Part shown: in pieces, positions 18,203 through 26,788 of the stretch
Numbering within the stretch: the first letter of the stretch is position 1
Layout of the letters: the number at the start of each line of letters is the position of its first letter
Source: Lachnoclostridium phytofermentans
GTDB taxonomy: Bacteria; Bacillota; Clostridia; Lachnospirales; Lachnospiraceae
Assembly (NCBI RefSeq): GCF_000733755.1
Contig: NZ_JPOF01000002.1
Span: 1-64,000, forward strand
DNA length: 64,000 nt
Direction: 5' to 3'
The notes under the pieces: model-generated
The model's input: the letters and a program-made list of their open reading frames with translations, nothing else
Told to the model about the DNA's origin: nothing
The model's database searches: none
Made by a program: the position numbers and the translations under genes

Positions 18203-18823
18203 CTAAAAATCCTTATTTAAAGTAGGTACTTCAAAACCATTCTGACGTATCAAATCCAAGTAATCGCCCGATATATCTACAGAATCCGGTGATATAATAA
18301 AAATATAACTTGAAATCTGATGCAATTTACCATTTAAAGAATAGACTGCTCCAGAAATAAAATCCATGACGCGCTGAGCAATATCAACGTCAAATCCCTC
18401 TAAGTTAATTACCGCAGCACGTCCAGATAAAAGCATGTCACAGATATCCTGAGAATCCTCAAAGCTGGTTGGCTTCATAATACAAACTTCTAAACCTTTT
18501 TGAGGATTTCTGATTGGTACTACCTTGCTGACATTCGTCTTTTCCATACGTTGAGAACGTTCTTTCCTTAAATCAGCAAAATCTGTTGCTCCAGAAGTGG
18601 TAGAAAGTCTGGAAGAACTACTTGTAGGAACTTCCTCAGATGAGGACACTCTTTGTGATGAAAATGTCTTTTTCTCCTGTTTTACAGCCTGTCTTTGTTC
18701 CTGTCTTTCTGTCTTCCTTCGTTCCTTCTCTTCTAGCTCACTTACGTAATCATCATAATCATCTAAATCATCATCATCAGTTAACTTTAATGAATCTAAG
18801 ATATTTTTAAATAAATTTGCCAT
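18203..18823 (-). CDS. sepF: Cell-division protein SepF
   Basis: FtsZ-bundling membrane anchor. The N-terminal amphipathic segment (MANLFKNILDSLKL) would bind the membrane. A long charged linker rich in Asp, Glu, Lys and Gln (20-100) follows, then the SepF core (about 110-200) with MKPTSFEDSQDICDMLLSG and INLEGFDVDIAQRVMDFI. At 206 residues it is longer than B. subtilis SepF (about 152) because of the linker. It lies between ylmE and ylmG. Confidence 0.93.
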   Translation of the reverse strand: MANLFKNILDSLKLTDDDDLDDYDDYVSELEEKERRKTERQEQRQAVKQEKKTFSSQRVSSSEEVPTSSSSRLSTTSGATDFADLRKERSQRMEKTNVSKVVPIRNPQKGLEVCIMKPTSFEDSQDICDMLLSGRAAVINLEGFDVDIAQRVMDFISGAVYSLNGKLHQISSYIFIISPDSVDISGDYLDLIRQNGFEVPTLNKDF

Positions 18824-18844
18824 AGCACAATCTCCTAATCTTAT

Positions 18845-19597
18845 TTACTCGCTATAATTGCGCTCCCCAAAAATACCGGTTCCTACGCGAACCATGGTAG
18901 AGCCTTCTTCAATTGCTACCTCATAGTCACCGGTCATTCCCATCGAAAGTATTTTCATAGTTACATTATCAATGTTTTTTTCTTTGATGTCAACATATAA
19001 TTGGTGCATTTTCTTAAAATAGGTTCTATTTTCTTCGGCATTTTCTGTATAAGGTGCCACTGTCATTAAGCCTTTGATACGTACCGAAGACAAACCTGAA
19101 ATCTCGCGGATTAGTTCTTCCGCTTCACTTGGTTTAACACCAAATTTCGATTCTTCCGAAGCAATATTTATTTCAATTAATATATCGACTAAGATTCCCT
19201 TTTTCTTAGCCTCTATATCAATCTGCTCCGCTAAACGCAAGGAATCAACAGAATGTATTAACGTCACTTTATCTACAATATATTTTACTTTATTTCTCTG
19301 CAAATGACCAATCATGTGCCAGTGAATGTCATTTGTAGAGTTATCAGGTTGTTTTTCGGTTGACTCAGGTTGATTGTGAAAAGTTTTAAAATCCTTTACT
19401 TTTTCCTCCTTATCACATAATTCCTGAACTTTATTTTCTCCAAACTCTCGTATCCCAGCCTCATAAGCTTCTTTTAACATTTCAATCGGTTTCGTCTTAC
19501 TCACTGCAATTAATAATACTTCCTCTTTTGAACGATGACTACGTTTACATGCTGATTCAATATTTTGCAGTACTTTTGTTATATTGTCTTGTATCAT
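18845..19597 (-). CDS. ylmE: YggS-family PLP-binding protein (YlmE)
   Basis: PLP homeostasis protein with an alanine-racemase-like barrel. The PLP lysine is in LIAVSKTKP (about 29-37). Other family motifs are FGENKVQEL, WHMIGHLQRNK and LSMGMTGDYEVAI, followed by the phosphate-binding GSTMVRVGTGIFG. The 250 residues include a short inserted polar stretch (about 75-90, Gln/Asn/Ser-rich). It probably heads the ylmE-sepF-ylmG-ylmH-divIVA transcript. A small hairpin sits directly before its GGAGG. Confidence 0.93.
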   Translation of the reverse strand: MIQDNITKVLQNIESACKRSHRSKEEVLLIAVSKTKPIEMLKEAYEAGIREFGENKVQELCDKEEKVKDFKTFHNQPESTEKQPDNSTNDIHWHMIGHLQRNKVKYIVDKVTLIHSVDSLRLAEQIDIEAKKKGILVDILIEINIASEESKFGVKPSEAEELIREISGLSSVRIKGLMTVAPYTENAEENRTYFKKMHQLYVDIKEKNIDNVTMKILSMGMTGDYEVAIEEGSTMVRVGTGIFGERNYSE

Positions 19598-19614
19598 AAA
19601 ATTCCTCCATCCTT

Positions 19615-19630
19615 GCGTATTTTTTTACGC
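19615..19630 (-). promoter_or_regulatory. Hairpin abutting the ylmE Shine-Dalgarno
   Basis: GCGTA and TACGC pair around a run of six bases that is A-rich in the mRNA, and the stem ends two bases before AAGGATGGAGG. It belongs to a set of five such hairpins in the window, before ylmE, rnhA, gpsA, der and the DUF512 gene. Confidence 0.5.
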
Positions 19631-19772
19631 TTCTGAAGTTTCTACCCAAAATCATGGCATATATTTTTCGTTCAGAAACCAATTATCAAATATCTTAATC
19701 TTTATGTCGTCGAGATTATACGACAATATATTATAATTAATTAGCGATCAATAACACTTTCGCTCTTCTACT

Positions 19773-21161
19773 TTAATAAATTACTGCCGACTCAATCACC
19801 TTCGTTGCATCTAGTGCAATATGATCGTATACAGAAAGTCCTCGCTTCGTGCCTTTTTTAATAATTACATACTCTTCATTTTCAGACAAACGTTCGATAC
19901 GTCTAAAAACCGCATACCCTTTATTAACATTGTAAACACCTTCTAATTTTCCTACCAGACTAATACGGAATTTATCTGTAGTTTTGTCCGATAATATATA
20001 ATCATTAAATCCAAAGGTTTCTTTATCGACATAACCATACGTATCATCTTCATAGTAAATTTCGCAAGGTGTGAATTTCGGTTCTAATGTTTTTGTAGTT
20101 TCATTATATACTTCTCTTACTAAGCCAAGCGCCCCAGAGTCACCACCATTCGTAAAATACTCGATTGGAATCATGTAAAACTCCTTTTCCGTAATCGCTG
20201 TTTTGGGAATTTTTAATCCTGACTCTACTTTTAACTGTATCTCTATCTCTAAAAATCGTTCCCTTAAATATCTTGTTACATACTTATCTAACGAGATATT
20301 TAGAAACCAAGACTCTCCTTTTTGATATACAGTAAATGGTGCCTTCATTTGAAATTGATCTAGAGTAACTGTAAAAGTAACTGTTTTTCTCTCTTTTAAT
20401 TGATCTGCTAATTCTGCTGAGATAGGTGCAATAATATTCCAGTGGTCCTCCGTCAGCAGCTTGTACACGTTTTGGCCATTTTCTATAATTTCACCTGTTC
20501 GTAAATTCTTTCTCTCGTATTGTTCCATATGAAATGTCGCTTCAGAAACTTCATCTGCTATTAATCCATCCAGTGTATCAGAATAATAAGAAATAATTCC
20601 TGCTTGTGCTGCTTTCACAACACCAAAATTTGAGCTTAAACCTGTGCTATTTATTATATCCTGCATATTAGAAAGTAGGTTAACATCTAAAATATTACGT
20701 ATACTAGCTGTAATGTCATCTCTAAAATTATAGACTTCCGAATAATTACTATCTTGATACGAAAATTTAAATTTTGCAATATCTTTACGAATACTAGCTG
20801 CATCCATCTTCGTAAAAGTTATTCCACCAGTCGTATCTGTTAGTTTTTCATAAATCTTCTTGCTTTCATCAATAGAGTAAATGGTAGAGTCTTTTGCAAC
20901 TCTTGCACCTTCACGAAAGTAGTAATTAACATATCCAGATCTATCTGTAGTAATCATTTTCTCTTCTCTTGTTATCACACCCGTGACAGTATTCTCCTGT
21001 GATAGTGGTTGCTCTGAAATCTCATAAATCGAAATTTGAGGTTTCGACAAATATAGATAAACATTTATCACTGTATAAACTAGAATTATTATGAATATGA
21101 TAACACCTATGTTAATTGATCTTCTTTTTTTAAATTTAACTACTTTTGAATTCTGCTGCAT
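19773..21161 (-). CDS. HlyD-like single-span membrane protein
   Basis: A 462-residue protein with a basic cytoplasmic N-terminus (KKFKKRRS-like) and one membrane segment at about 17-38. A large extracytoplasmic part follows, with a barrel-sandwich/biotinyl-lipoyl-like start (TGVITREEKMITTDRSGYVNYYFREGARV), typical of HlyD adaptors. No exporter ATPase or outer-membrane partner is nearby, and the cell has no outer membrane. Related proteins seem to sit beside the ylm cluster in Lachnospiraceae, so a role in the envelope or division is possible. I do not know its function. AAGAGG precedes the ATG. Confidence 0.75.
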   Translation of the reverse strand: MQQNSKVVKFKKRRSINIGVIIFIIILVYTVINVYLYLSKPQISIYEISEQPLSQENTVTGVITREEKMITTDRSGYVNYYFREGARVAKDSTIYSIDESKKIYEKLTDTTGGITFTKMDAASIRKDIAKFKFSYQDSNYSEVYNFRDDITASIRNILDVNLLSNMQDIINSTGLSSNFGVVKAAQAGIISYYSDTLDGLIADEVSEATFHMEQYERKNLRTGEIIENGQNVYKLLTEDHWNIIAPISAELADQLKERKTVTFTVTLDQFQMKAPFTVYQKGESWFLNISLDKYVTRYLRERFLEIEIQLKVESGLKIPKTAITEKEFYMIPIEYFTNGGDSGALGLVREVYNETTKTLEPKFTPCEIYYEDDTYGYVDKETFGFNDYILSDKTTDKFRISLVGKLEGVYNVNKGYAVFRRIERLSENEEYVIIKKGTKRGLSVYDHIALDATKVIESAVIY

Positions 21162-21264
21162 AATAACCTCTTTATTTTTTCTATTTCATTCCATTGGTTA
21201 TCTGCATAAAAAACCATGGATTGTTTACACTACCATTAACTAGAACACATAGGAGGTGTAAATT

Positions 21265-21465
21265 TTGAAAGTTATTGATTATATTGCTCTAGTTCTTGTT
21301 ATTATCGGTGCAATCAACTGGGGATTAATTGGATTCTTCCAGTTTGATTTAGTACGATTCATATTCGGTAATATGACCATTTTAGCTCGAATCGTATATG
21401 CTTTAGTCGGTATATCCGGTTTATATGCCTTAAGCTATTTTGGTCGATTAAAAAATGATATGTAA
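21265..21465 (+). CDS. DUF378 small membrane protein
   Basis: A 66-residue protein with two hydrophobic segments and the family signature IGAINWGLIGFF. The start is a TTG seven bases after AGGAGG. It stands alone on the plus strand between two leftward units and ends before a strong terminator. The family (YuzA-like) has no established function. Confidence 0.88.
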   Translation: MKVIDYIALVLVIIGAINWGLIGFFQFDLVRFIFGNMTILARIVYALVGISGLYALSYFGRLKNDM

Positions 21466-21506
21466 TTATGTTACAAAATGAGTCAGTAAACTGTCTCATA
21501 TGTTAG

Positions 21507-21557
21507 ACAAGAAAACCCACATTTCGTGAAACTTTTCTTTGTCATGAATAAGAAGCG
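21507..21557. repeat. ACAAG-hairpin repeat copy in the convergent spacer
   Basis: GACAAGAAAA and TTTTCTTTGTC pair with one bulge, followed by ATGAATAAGAA. The same arrangement recurs at 44875-44923, where ATGAACAAAAA follows. An overlapping open frame at 21526-21828 runs into the next gene on the opposite strand and is not credible as a gene. Confidence 0.4.
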
Positions 21558-21629
21558 TCAACAAGCTGTCGCACTTATTAACAAAACAGTCATAATGACT
21601 GACATCGTAAAAAGAATATTTCATAAAGG

Positions 21630-21693
21630 AAGCGGTTTTACACTAAGATACGGAGTATTTCATTCCGTAATTGAAGTGCAAAACCGCTTTTTT
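21630..21693 (+). terminator. Terminator of the DUF378 gene
   Basis: AAGCGGTTTT (21630-21639) and AAAACCGCTT (21680-21689) pair, with an inner TACGGA/TCCGTA stem, and TTTT follows. Further hairpins upstream at 21480-21602 (ATGAG...CTCAT, AATAAG...CTTATT, CAGTCAT/ATGACTG) make this short convergent region very rich in dyads. Confidence 0.75.
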
Positions 21694-21700
21694 GGTGAAA

Positions 21701-21721
21701 CAAAGTGGCGAAGCCACTTTG
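21701..21721 (-). terminator. Terminator of the P-loop protein gene
   Basis: CAAAGTGGC and GCCACTTTG form nine pairs around a GAA loop, 11 nt after the leftward stop codon at 21733. TTT follows on the minus strand. Confidence 0.6.
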
Positions 21722-21732
21722 TTATTACAATC

Positions 21733-22152
21733 TTAAAGAGCTACAATCACGTTCTGTTTCTTAGTGTCAGGCAAATCGTTTTCATTAATGGAGATGCTGA
21801 TGATAAAGTCAACTTGGAACTTTGTTGATATCATCTCTATCTTATCAAGTACACCATCGATATCCTCAAGGCTTGTACATGCAATTTTCATAAAACCGTC
21901 TAAATATATCTTTTGCAGGTCATGATTGGCTGCAATCAGACCACACACAAAACCTAAAAATTCCTTCGGAGTTTCTACACAATAATCTCTAACGTTAATC
22001 AAACGTATCTTGTTATTGAGTTCATACATATTCTTATTGCTTTTATCAAGATAAACAACATTCCCCTTCACGCCCTTAATTTCCGCGTTGGCTTTATCAA
22101 TTAGAATTTTTGTCTTACCTTTCCCTTTTGCACCTACAATAATCTGTATCAT
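21733..22152 (-). CDS. Small P-loop ATP-binding protein
   Basis: A 139-residue protein with Walker A GAKGKGKT at about 6-13 and two further beta-strand segments (NVVYLD, KIYLDGFM). It resembles twitching-motility/PilT-like short P-loop proteins of Clostridia, without the rest of a PilT. The ATG at 22152 follows AAAGGAGGAAATTGCG. The predicted transcription start (about 22191) lies inside the longer frame that opens at 22197, so that longer frame cannot be translated from this promoter. Function unknown. Confidence 0.8.
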   Translation of the reverse strand: MIQIIVGAKGKGKTKILIDKANAEIKGVKGNVVYLDKSNKNMYELNNKIRLINVRDYCVETPKEFLGFVCGLIAANHDLQKIYLDGFMKIACTSLEDIDGVLDKIEMISTKFQVDFIISISINENDLPDTKKQNVIVAL

Positions 22153-22197
22153 CGCAATTTCCTCCTTTACATTATAAACGATTTCTTGCTTACTCAT

Positions 22198-22226
22198 ATT
22201 ATAGTATAATCGAAATGAAAAAACAA
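22198..22226 (-). promoter_or_regulatory. Promoter of the P-loop protein gene
   Basis: TTGTTT (22226-22221) and TATAAT (22203-22198) with a 17-nt spacer on the minus strand. The start near 22191 leaves about 40 nt of leader. Confidence 0.7.
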
Positions 22227-22306
22227 TCCTATTTTGCTTAAGAATTCCAATTTTTCTATATTAATTTTCAGACAACTAATGTCGAATAAAGAAGGGAATC
22301 GTAATC

Positions 22307-23281
22307 TTATTCCATTTTTAAAAGATGTGCAAGTTGATTATATAAACTCGTTTTCCCAGGAGCTTTAAATACCGCACTAATATATGCTTTACCTTCAGCT
22401 GAGGTACTATAAAGTATCAAACAATCCCCCGCATCACCGGTACTTCCAGTCTTCCCACCAAAAACTGTAACTCCTTGTGGAGTCTCTTTGGTACCTAGTA
22501 AAAACATATTCGTCGTTTCATAAGATTTTCTTCGAACCTTTCCATCCTTATCTGTAATGGACGCTTCATAAGTTTGTTGTTTTATAATCGGAATAAATTC
22601 TTCGTATTTTAAACATTCTTTAAAGATTAAGTACATATCATATGCTGTCGTATAATGATTTGGATCATGTAACCCATGAGAATTCGTAAAGTGCGTATTG
22701 GTTGCTCCTATGTTCGCAGCTTCCTCATTCATCTTTTTTACAAATTCCTCTTCTGAACCATACATATGCTCTGCAATTGCGATAGCAGCATCATTTCCAG
22801 AATACACCAACAAGCAATTCAGAAGAGTTTCCATTGATACTACATCACCAGCATTAAAATTACATAACTTAGCACCATACGTGGTGATTCCAGCATTATC
22901 CTTTTCTACCGTTACACTATCCTTTAGATTCCCATATTTAAGAACCATTAGTGCAGTCAATAACTTAGTTGTACTTGCAGGATAGATTCTGTCATAAACA
23001 TTATTCGCATACAATACTTGATGATCCGTATCATTAAACATAAATGCTGCCGCTGCTGAAATCTCTGGGTCTTCCATGTGATTCCCATTTTCTTCTACTA
23101 CGTTGTAATCCTTCGTAAGAAAATCTGCAGCTACTGCATCTACATAAGTTCCGATACTTTCATTTAATTTACCATCTGTACCAGAGTATAGCATCAATAC
23201 ATCTGATTGTTTTGAACAGCCCGTAAGTAGCAAACTGATACTTAAACCTAACATTACTATTTTCTTCAATTTGAACTCCAA
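22307..23281 (-). CDS. dacA: D-alanyl-D-alanine carboxypeptidase lipoprotein (S11/PBP5 family)
   Basis: Trims the terminal D-Ala of peptidoglycan stem peptides outside the membrane. A lipoprotein signal ends LLLTGC with Cys22. The three penicillin-binding motifs are Ser103-x-x-Lys106 (ASTTK), Ser161-Gly-Asn163 (YSGND) and Lys277-Thr-Gly279 (GGKTGS). At 324 residues it lacks the long C-terminal beta-domain and amphipathic anchor of PBP5, which a lipid anchor would replace. It is the last gene after mgsA in the shape-gene block. Confidence 0.93.
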   Translation of the reverse strand: MEFKLKKIVMLGLSISLLLTGCSKQSDVLMLYSGTDGKLNESIGTYVDAVAADFLTKDYNVVEENGNHMEDPEISAAAAFMFNDTDHQVLYANNVYDRIYPASTTKLLTALMVLKYGNLKDSVTVEKDNAGITTYGAKLCNFNAGDVVSMETLLNCLLVYSGNDAAIAIAEHMYGSEEEFVKKMNEEAANIGATNTHFTNSHGLHDPNHYTTAYDMYLIFKECLKYEEFIPIIKQQTYEASITDKDGKVRRKSYETTNMFLLGTKETPQGVTVFGGKTGSTGDAGDCLILYSTSAEGKAYISAVFKAPGKTSLYNQLAHLLKME

Positions 23282-23313
23282 TCTGCCAATTCTATACCTT
23301 TGTATCTTGACTA

Positions 23314-23715
23314 CTATTTTCCCTTAAATACATCACGCCAATCCAAATCTCCACGATCCAAAGCTTTAATCAAAAGTTCTGCAGTTGCTAGATTGGTCGC
23401 AAGTGGAATATTATGAGTGTCACATAGATGGACAACAGTCATAATATCTGGTTCATGTGATTTTGGAGTTAAAGGATCACGCAGAAAGATAACCATATCA
23501 ATTTCATTATGCTCTATTTGAGCCCCCATCTGCTGTTCACCACCTAAGTGACCTGCTAGATATTTATGAACATTTAAATTTGTTACCTCTTCGATTAATC
23601 TACCCGTAGTTCCTGTCGCATACAACTGATGTTTCGACAGAATTCCACGGTATGCAATACAGAAATTCTGCATTAATTTCTTTTTCGCATCATGTGCTAT
23701 CATTCCAATATTCAT
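23314..23715 (-). CDS. mgsA: Methylglyoxal synthase
   Basis: Converts dihydroxyacetone phosphate to methylglyoxal and phosphate, a bypass of lower glycolysis under phosphate limitation. The small domain shows IAHDAKK at the N-terminus, TGTTG in the phosphate-binding region, [10 protein letters not shown] and [14 protein letters not shown] with the catalytic Asp. At 133 residues it is the usual compact size. It follows rodA by about 20 nt, an order I recall from other Clostridia. Confidence 0.95.
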   Translation of the reverse strand: MNIGMIAHDAKKKLMQNFCIAYRGILSKHQLYATGTTGRLIEEVTNLNVHKYLAGHLGGEQQMGAQIEHNEIDMVIFLRDPLTPKSHEPDIMTVVHLCDTHNIPLATNLATAELLIKALDRGDLDWRDVFKGK

Positions 23716-23736
23716 GTTCCTACCTCCTCTTTTATG

Positions 23737-24906
23737 CTATAGTGATAATGTTTCCTTTTGTGGTAACATCCTTTTATTTTGAAGACTTACGTTAAGTAAT
23801 ACGCCAACCATCAACATATTTCCTAACAAAGCACTTAAACCTGAGCTGACAAACGGCAATGGAATTCCAGTGTTTGGCAATAATGAAGTAACAACACCAA
23901 TATTAACAAAAAGCTGAAACATCGTCAATGATGCAATTCCGGAGGCAATTAACATACCCATAAAATCTTTTGCCATTCTAGCTATTTTTAATGCTTTATA
24001 GATAAAAATCATTAGCAATATAATAACAATTAAGCTTCCGATAAATCCAAATGCCTCAGCTATCGCAGTAAAGATAAAGTCACTTTCAATAACCGGTACT
24101 TTTGCCGATCTTAACGTAGCGTCTGTATCCGATAATAACTTACCAGAAACACCACCCGCTCGTATACACTTTGCTGCGTTTAATTGCTGATATGCTTGCT
24201 CTGGGAATTGCTCTGGATGAAGCATTGCCAAGATACGATTTCTTTGGTATTCGGTCAAAATTACTTGATAATCTTGCTGTACATACCAAAAAAAAGCAAT
24301 AAAACTTGGTATTCCGATCGCTAATGTCGGTAAGATAATTTTATAGCTAAGCCCAGCCATAAAAAACATACTTATAAATGTTGCAAAAAGTACAATACTT
24401 ACAGATAAGTCAGGCTGAATAAAGATCAAAGTAATTGGTAATACCATTAAAATTAATGCTAGTAATATGATTGATGTCTTATTAATTTGCCGCCTCACAA
24501 TGTCAAAAAACTTTGCTAAGAATATGATCATAATAATTCTCGTTAACTCCGAAGGCTGAACCTCTTGGCTACCGATAGCGATCCATCTTTTCGCCGAATA
24601 ATGCGATTTACCAAGTGGAGTGAATTTTGTAATCACAAGTAAAGCAATATTAAGCAAGTAAAGCGGAATAAAGAATTTGGCAACAAAGTGGTAATCAATC
24701 ATGGAAACAACTACCGCAATAATCAAACCAACAGCATAACCAATAATCTGTTTTTCAAACTGCCTTTCATCCGATTCTTGTAAACGGCGAATCAAAACCA
24801 TACCAATCGAACCAAGTAATGTTATGATTGCCAAAATTGATACATTATAATGCTTTAGGTCATATTCCTCAAAATTGAAAATTGATTTAAACAAAGTTTT
24901 TAACAT
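23737..24906 (-). CDS. rodA: SEDS-family peptidoglycan polymerase RodA
   Basis: Polytopic glycosyltransferase (about ten membrane segments, 389 residues) that polymerises lipid II during elongation. SEDS motifs are visible: KRWIAIGSQEVQPSELTRI near 105-123, QPDLSVSIVLF and the C-terminal NIGVVTSLLPNTGIPLPFVSSGLSAL. Location with minE upstream and mrdA and mreBCD further up makes RodA rather than FtsW or SpoVE the best assignment. Confidence 0.93.
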   Translation of the reverse strand: MLKTLFKSIFNFEEYDLKHYNVSILAIITLLGSIGMVLIRRLQESDERQFEKQIIGYAVGLIIAVVVSMIDYHFVAKFFIPLYLLNIALLVITKFTPLGKSHYSAKRWIAIGSQEVQPSELTRIIMIIFLAKFFDIVRRQINKTSIILLALILMVLPITLIFIQPDLSVSIVLFATFISMFFMAGLSYKIILPTLAIGIPSFIAFFWYVQQDYQVILTEYQRNRILAMLHPEQFPEQAYQQLNAAKCIRAGGVSGKLLSDTDATLRSAKVPVIESDFIFTAIAEAFGFIGSLIVIILLMIFIYKALKIARMAKDFMGMLIASGIASLTMFQLFVNIGVVTSLLPNTGIPLPFVSSGLSALLGNMLMVGVLLNVSLQNKRMLPQKETLSL

Positions 24907-24917
24907 GAATAATTTCC

Positions 24918-25190
24918 TTACTTACTGTGCTTTAGGTCTTTGATCGGAATATTAGCAAATAACGCTGGTACATTACCGTTATTTCCTTCGGATTCCGTCT
25001 GAGTTATCTTGATATCCAAGCCTTCTTGGTCTATCACTATATATTTTGATATTACTGCTATAATATCGTTCTTAATCTGTTCCATAATTTCAGGAGAACA
25101 ACCAGCGCGATCAGACACTAAGACAAGTTTTAACCTATCCTTCGCGACACTTCCTGATGCTTTCTTCTTAAAAAAATCCAATAAAGCCAT
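24918..25190 (-). CDS. minE: Cell-division topological specificity factor MinE
   Basis: Stimulates MinD ATPase and drives Min oscillation. The 90-residue protein begins with a membrane-targeting amphipathic stretch (MALLDFFKKK). The MinD-binding segment (ASGSVAKDRLKLVLVSDRAG) and a C-terminal dimerisation domain follow. It lies 13 nt after minD. Confidence 0.94.
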   Translation of the reverse strand: MALLDFFKKKASGSVAKDRLKLVLVSDRAGCSPEIMEQIKNDIIAVISKYIVIDQEGLDIKITQTESEGNNGNVPALFANIPIKDLKHSK

Positions 25191-25203
25191 TTGACCATCC
25201 TCC

Positions 25204-25986
25204 TTAGTTTTTCTTAAACAGCTTACTAAAGAACCCCTGCTTAGAATTTAAGTCTAGATATGGTACCTCTTCTCCTGTTATACGGCGGCAAATGTTCATA
25301 TATGCCTTACCTGCCGAAGAATCCGAACCAACCAAAGGCTCTCCTTGATTTGTAGAAATGACAATATTCTCATCATCTGGCACAACACCAATCAAATCAA
25401 CTGCTAAAATCTCAACAACATCCTCGCTTGACATCATGTCTCCTCGCTTTACCATATCCATACGAAGACGGTTTACGATGAGCTCTGTTTTCTTCATCTC
25501 ATTTGCTTCTAACAATCCGATGATTCTATCTGCATCACGTACAGCGGAAACCTCTGGAGTTGTGACTACTAATGCTCTGTCAGCGCCAGCAATGGCGTTT
25601 TGAAATCCTTGCTCAATACCAGCAGGACAGTCCATTAATATGTAATCAAATTCTCCACGTAATTCATCGGATAACTTTTTCATCTGTTCCGGTGTTACTG
25701 AGGATTTATCTCTTGTTTGTGCAGATGGCAGTAAATAAAGATTTGGGTAACGCTTGTCTTTGATTAGTGCTTGTTTGATTCGACAATTACCTTCAATCAC
25801 ATCAACTAAGTTATAAACGATACGGTTTTCAAGTCCCATTACTACATCTAGATTTCTTAACCCTATATCAGTATCAATTAATACAACTTTCTTATCAAGC
25901 TTTGCAAGTCCTGTTCCCACATTTGCTGTTGTTGTCGTTTTACCAACTCCACCCTTTCCGGATGTTACAACGATTACTTCTCCCAT
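25204..25986 (-). CDS. minD: Septum-site-determining ATPase MinD
   Basis: Deviant Walker A ATPase (GKGGVGKTT at about 10-18) that recruits MinC to the membrane. Walker B-like LIDTDIGLRNLD and the switch region DCPAGIEQGF are present, and the C-terminus FFSKLFKKN is the amphipathic membrane-targeting sequence. The ATG at 25986 is used because GGAGG precedes it and the family begins MGEVIVVTSGKGG. An upstream frame to 26037 is an extension. 260 residues. Confidence 0.95.
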   Translation of the reverse strand: MGEVIVVTSGKGGVGKTTTTANVGTGLAKLDKKVVLIDTDIGLRNLDVVMGLENRIVYNLVDVIEGNCRIKQALIKDKRYPNLYLLPSAQTRDKSSVTPEQMKKLSDELRGEFDYILMDCPAGIEQGFQNAIAGADRALVVTTPEVSAVRDADRIIGLLEANEMKKTELIVNRLRMDMVKRGDMMSSEDVVEILAVDLIGVVPDDENIVISTNQGEPLVGSDSSAGKAYMNICRRITGEEVPYLDLNSKQGFFSKLFKKN

Positions 25987-26060
25987 TCTGATTCCTCCAG
26001 ACATATGATTTAAAATTACATGTAAATTTTGCGACATGTAGTAAACTTAAAATTATTCCC

Positions 26061-26726
26061 CTATAAACGAATATCATTAAGGACTTTCTTATTCAAAGGT
26101 TCAATATAAATATTACCTTCTTCTAAAAATGCAATCTTAGTTTCCTTCGTTTCCTCCTTTGAAGGATGATCCGGTGCTCTCGCAATAATATCTGCAATTC
26201 TAATCTGCCCTGGATTCATATCTAAAGACAATACAAATGCATTTTCATTACCTGCAGCACCAGCAAAAGCTGTACCTTTCAAGGAACCCAGTACGATGAT
26301 ATTCCCCTTACTTACCACACTGGCCCCAGGATTTACATCCCCGATAATAATAACGCTTGTTTCAGTCTCTAGTACTTGTCCAGATCTTAAGTTTCCTTTA
26401 TAGAATTGCCCCGTGGCATTGGAGAGCTCTAAGAGCTTATCCTCCAATGCCTTGGCAAATACCTTATCTCTTTCCTCATCATTGTCAATAACACAAACAA
26501 CATGAAGATCTGAGCTAGTTGCAATAGCATCTAAGATTTCCCGTTCCTCGGAATCTGTTAATTTACGTCCTTCGAAACTAATGGCCATCTTTGCATTTCC
26601 CAAAAATTTTCTAGAATCTTCAAATTTCACTTTTATATCTTCTATCAATTGAGAAAATTCTATGTCCTTATCGAGTACAACTACAATACCATGTTTATTT
26701 CCCTTGATAATGACTGAATTATTCAT
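26061..26726 (-). CDS. minC: Septum-site-determining protein MinC
   Basis: FtsZ-polymerisation inhibitor. The N-terminal FtsZ-interacting domain (about 1-100) is followed by the beta-helical C-domain with SGQVLETETSVIIIGDVNPGASV and GNIIVLGSLKGTAFAG, which bind MinD. At 221 residues it has normal length. It is first of minCDE, 60 nt after mrdA. Confidence 0.95.
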   Translation of the reverse strand: MNNSVIIKGNKHGIVVVLDKDIEFSQLIEDIKVKFEDSRKFLGNAKMAISFEGRKLTDSEEREILDAIATSSDLHVVCVIDNDEERDKVFAKALEDKLLELSNATGQFYKGNLRSGQVLETETSVIIIGDVNPGASVVSKGNIIVLGSLKGTAFAGAAGNENAFVLSLDMNPGQIRIADIIARAPDHPSKEETKETKIAFLEEGNIYIEPLNKKVLNDIRL

Positions 26727-26788
26727 ACAATCACCAATTATGTCAAGCCTATTTATTTATGCTTTACATATCCTTTCTATGGTCTATC

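Noticed and set aside
21526-21828. Plus-strand open frame of 100 codons
   Set aside because: It begins in a hairpin repeat, crosses two terminators and runs antisense into the P-loop gene.
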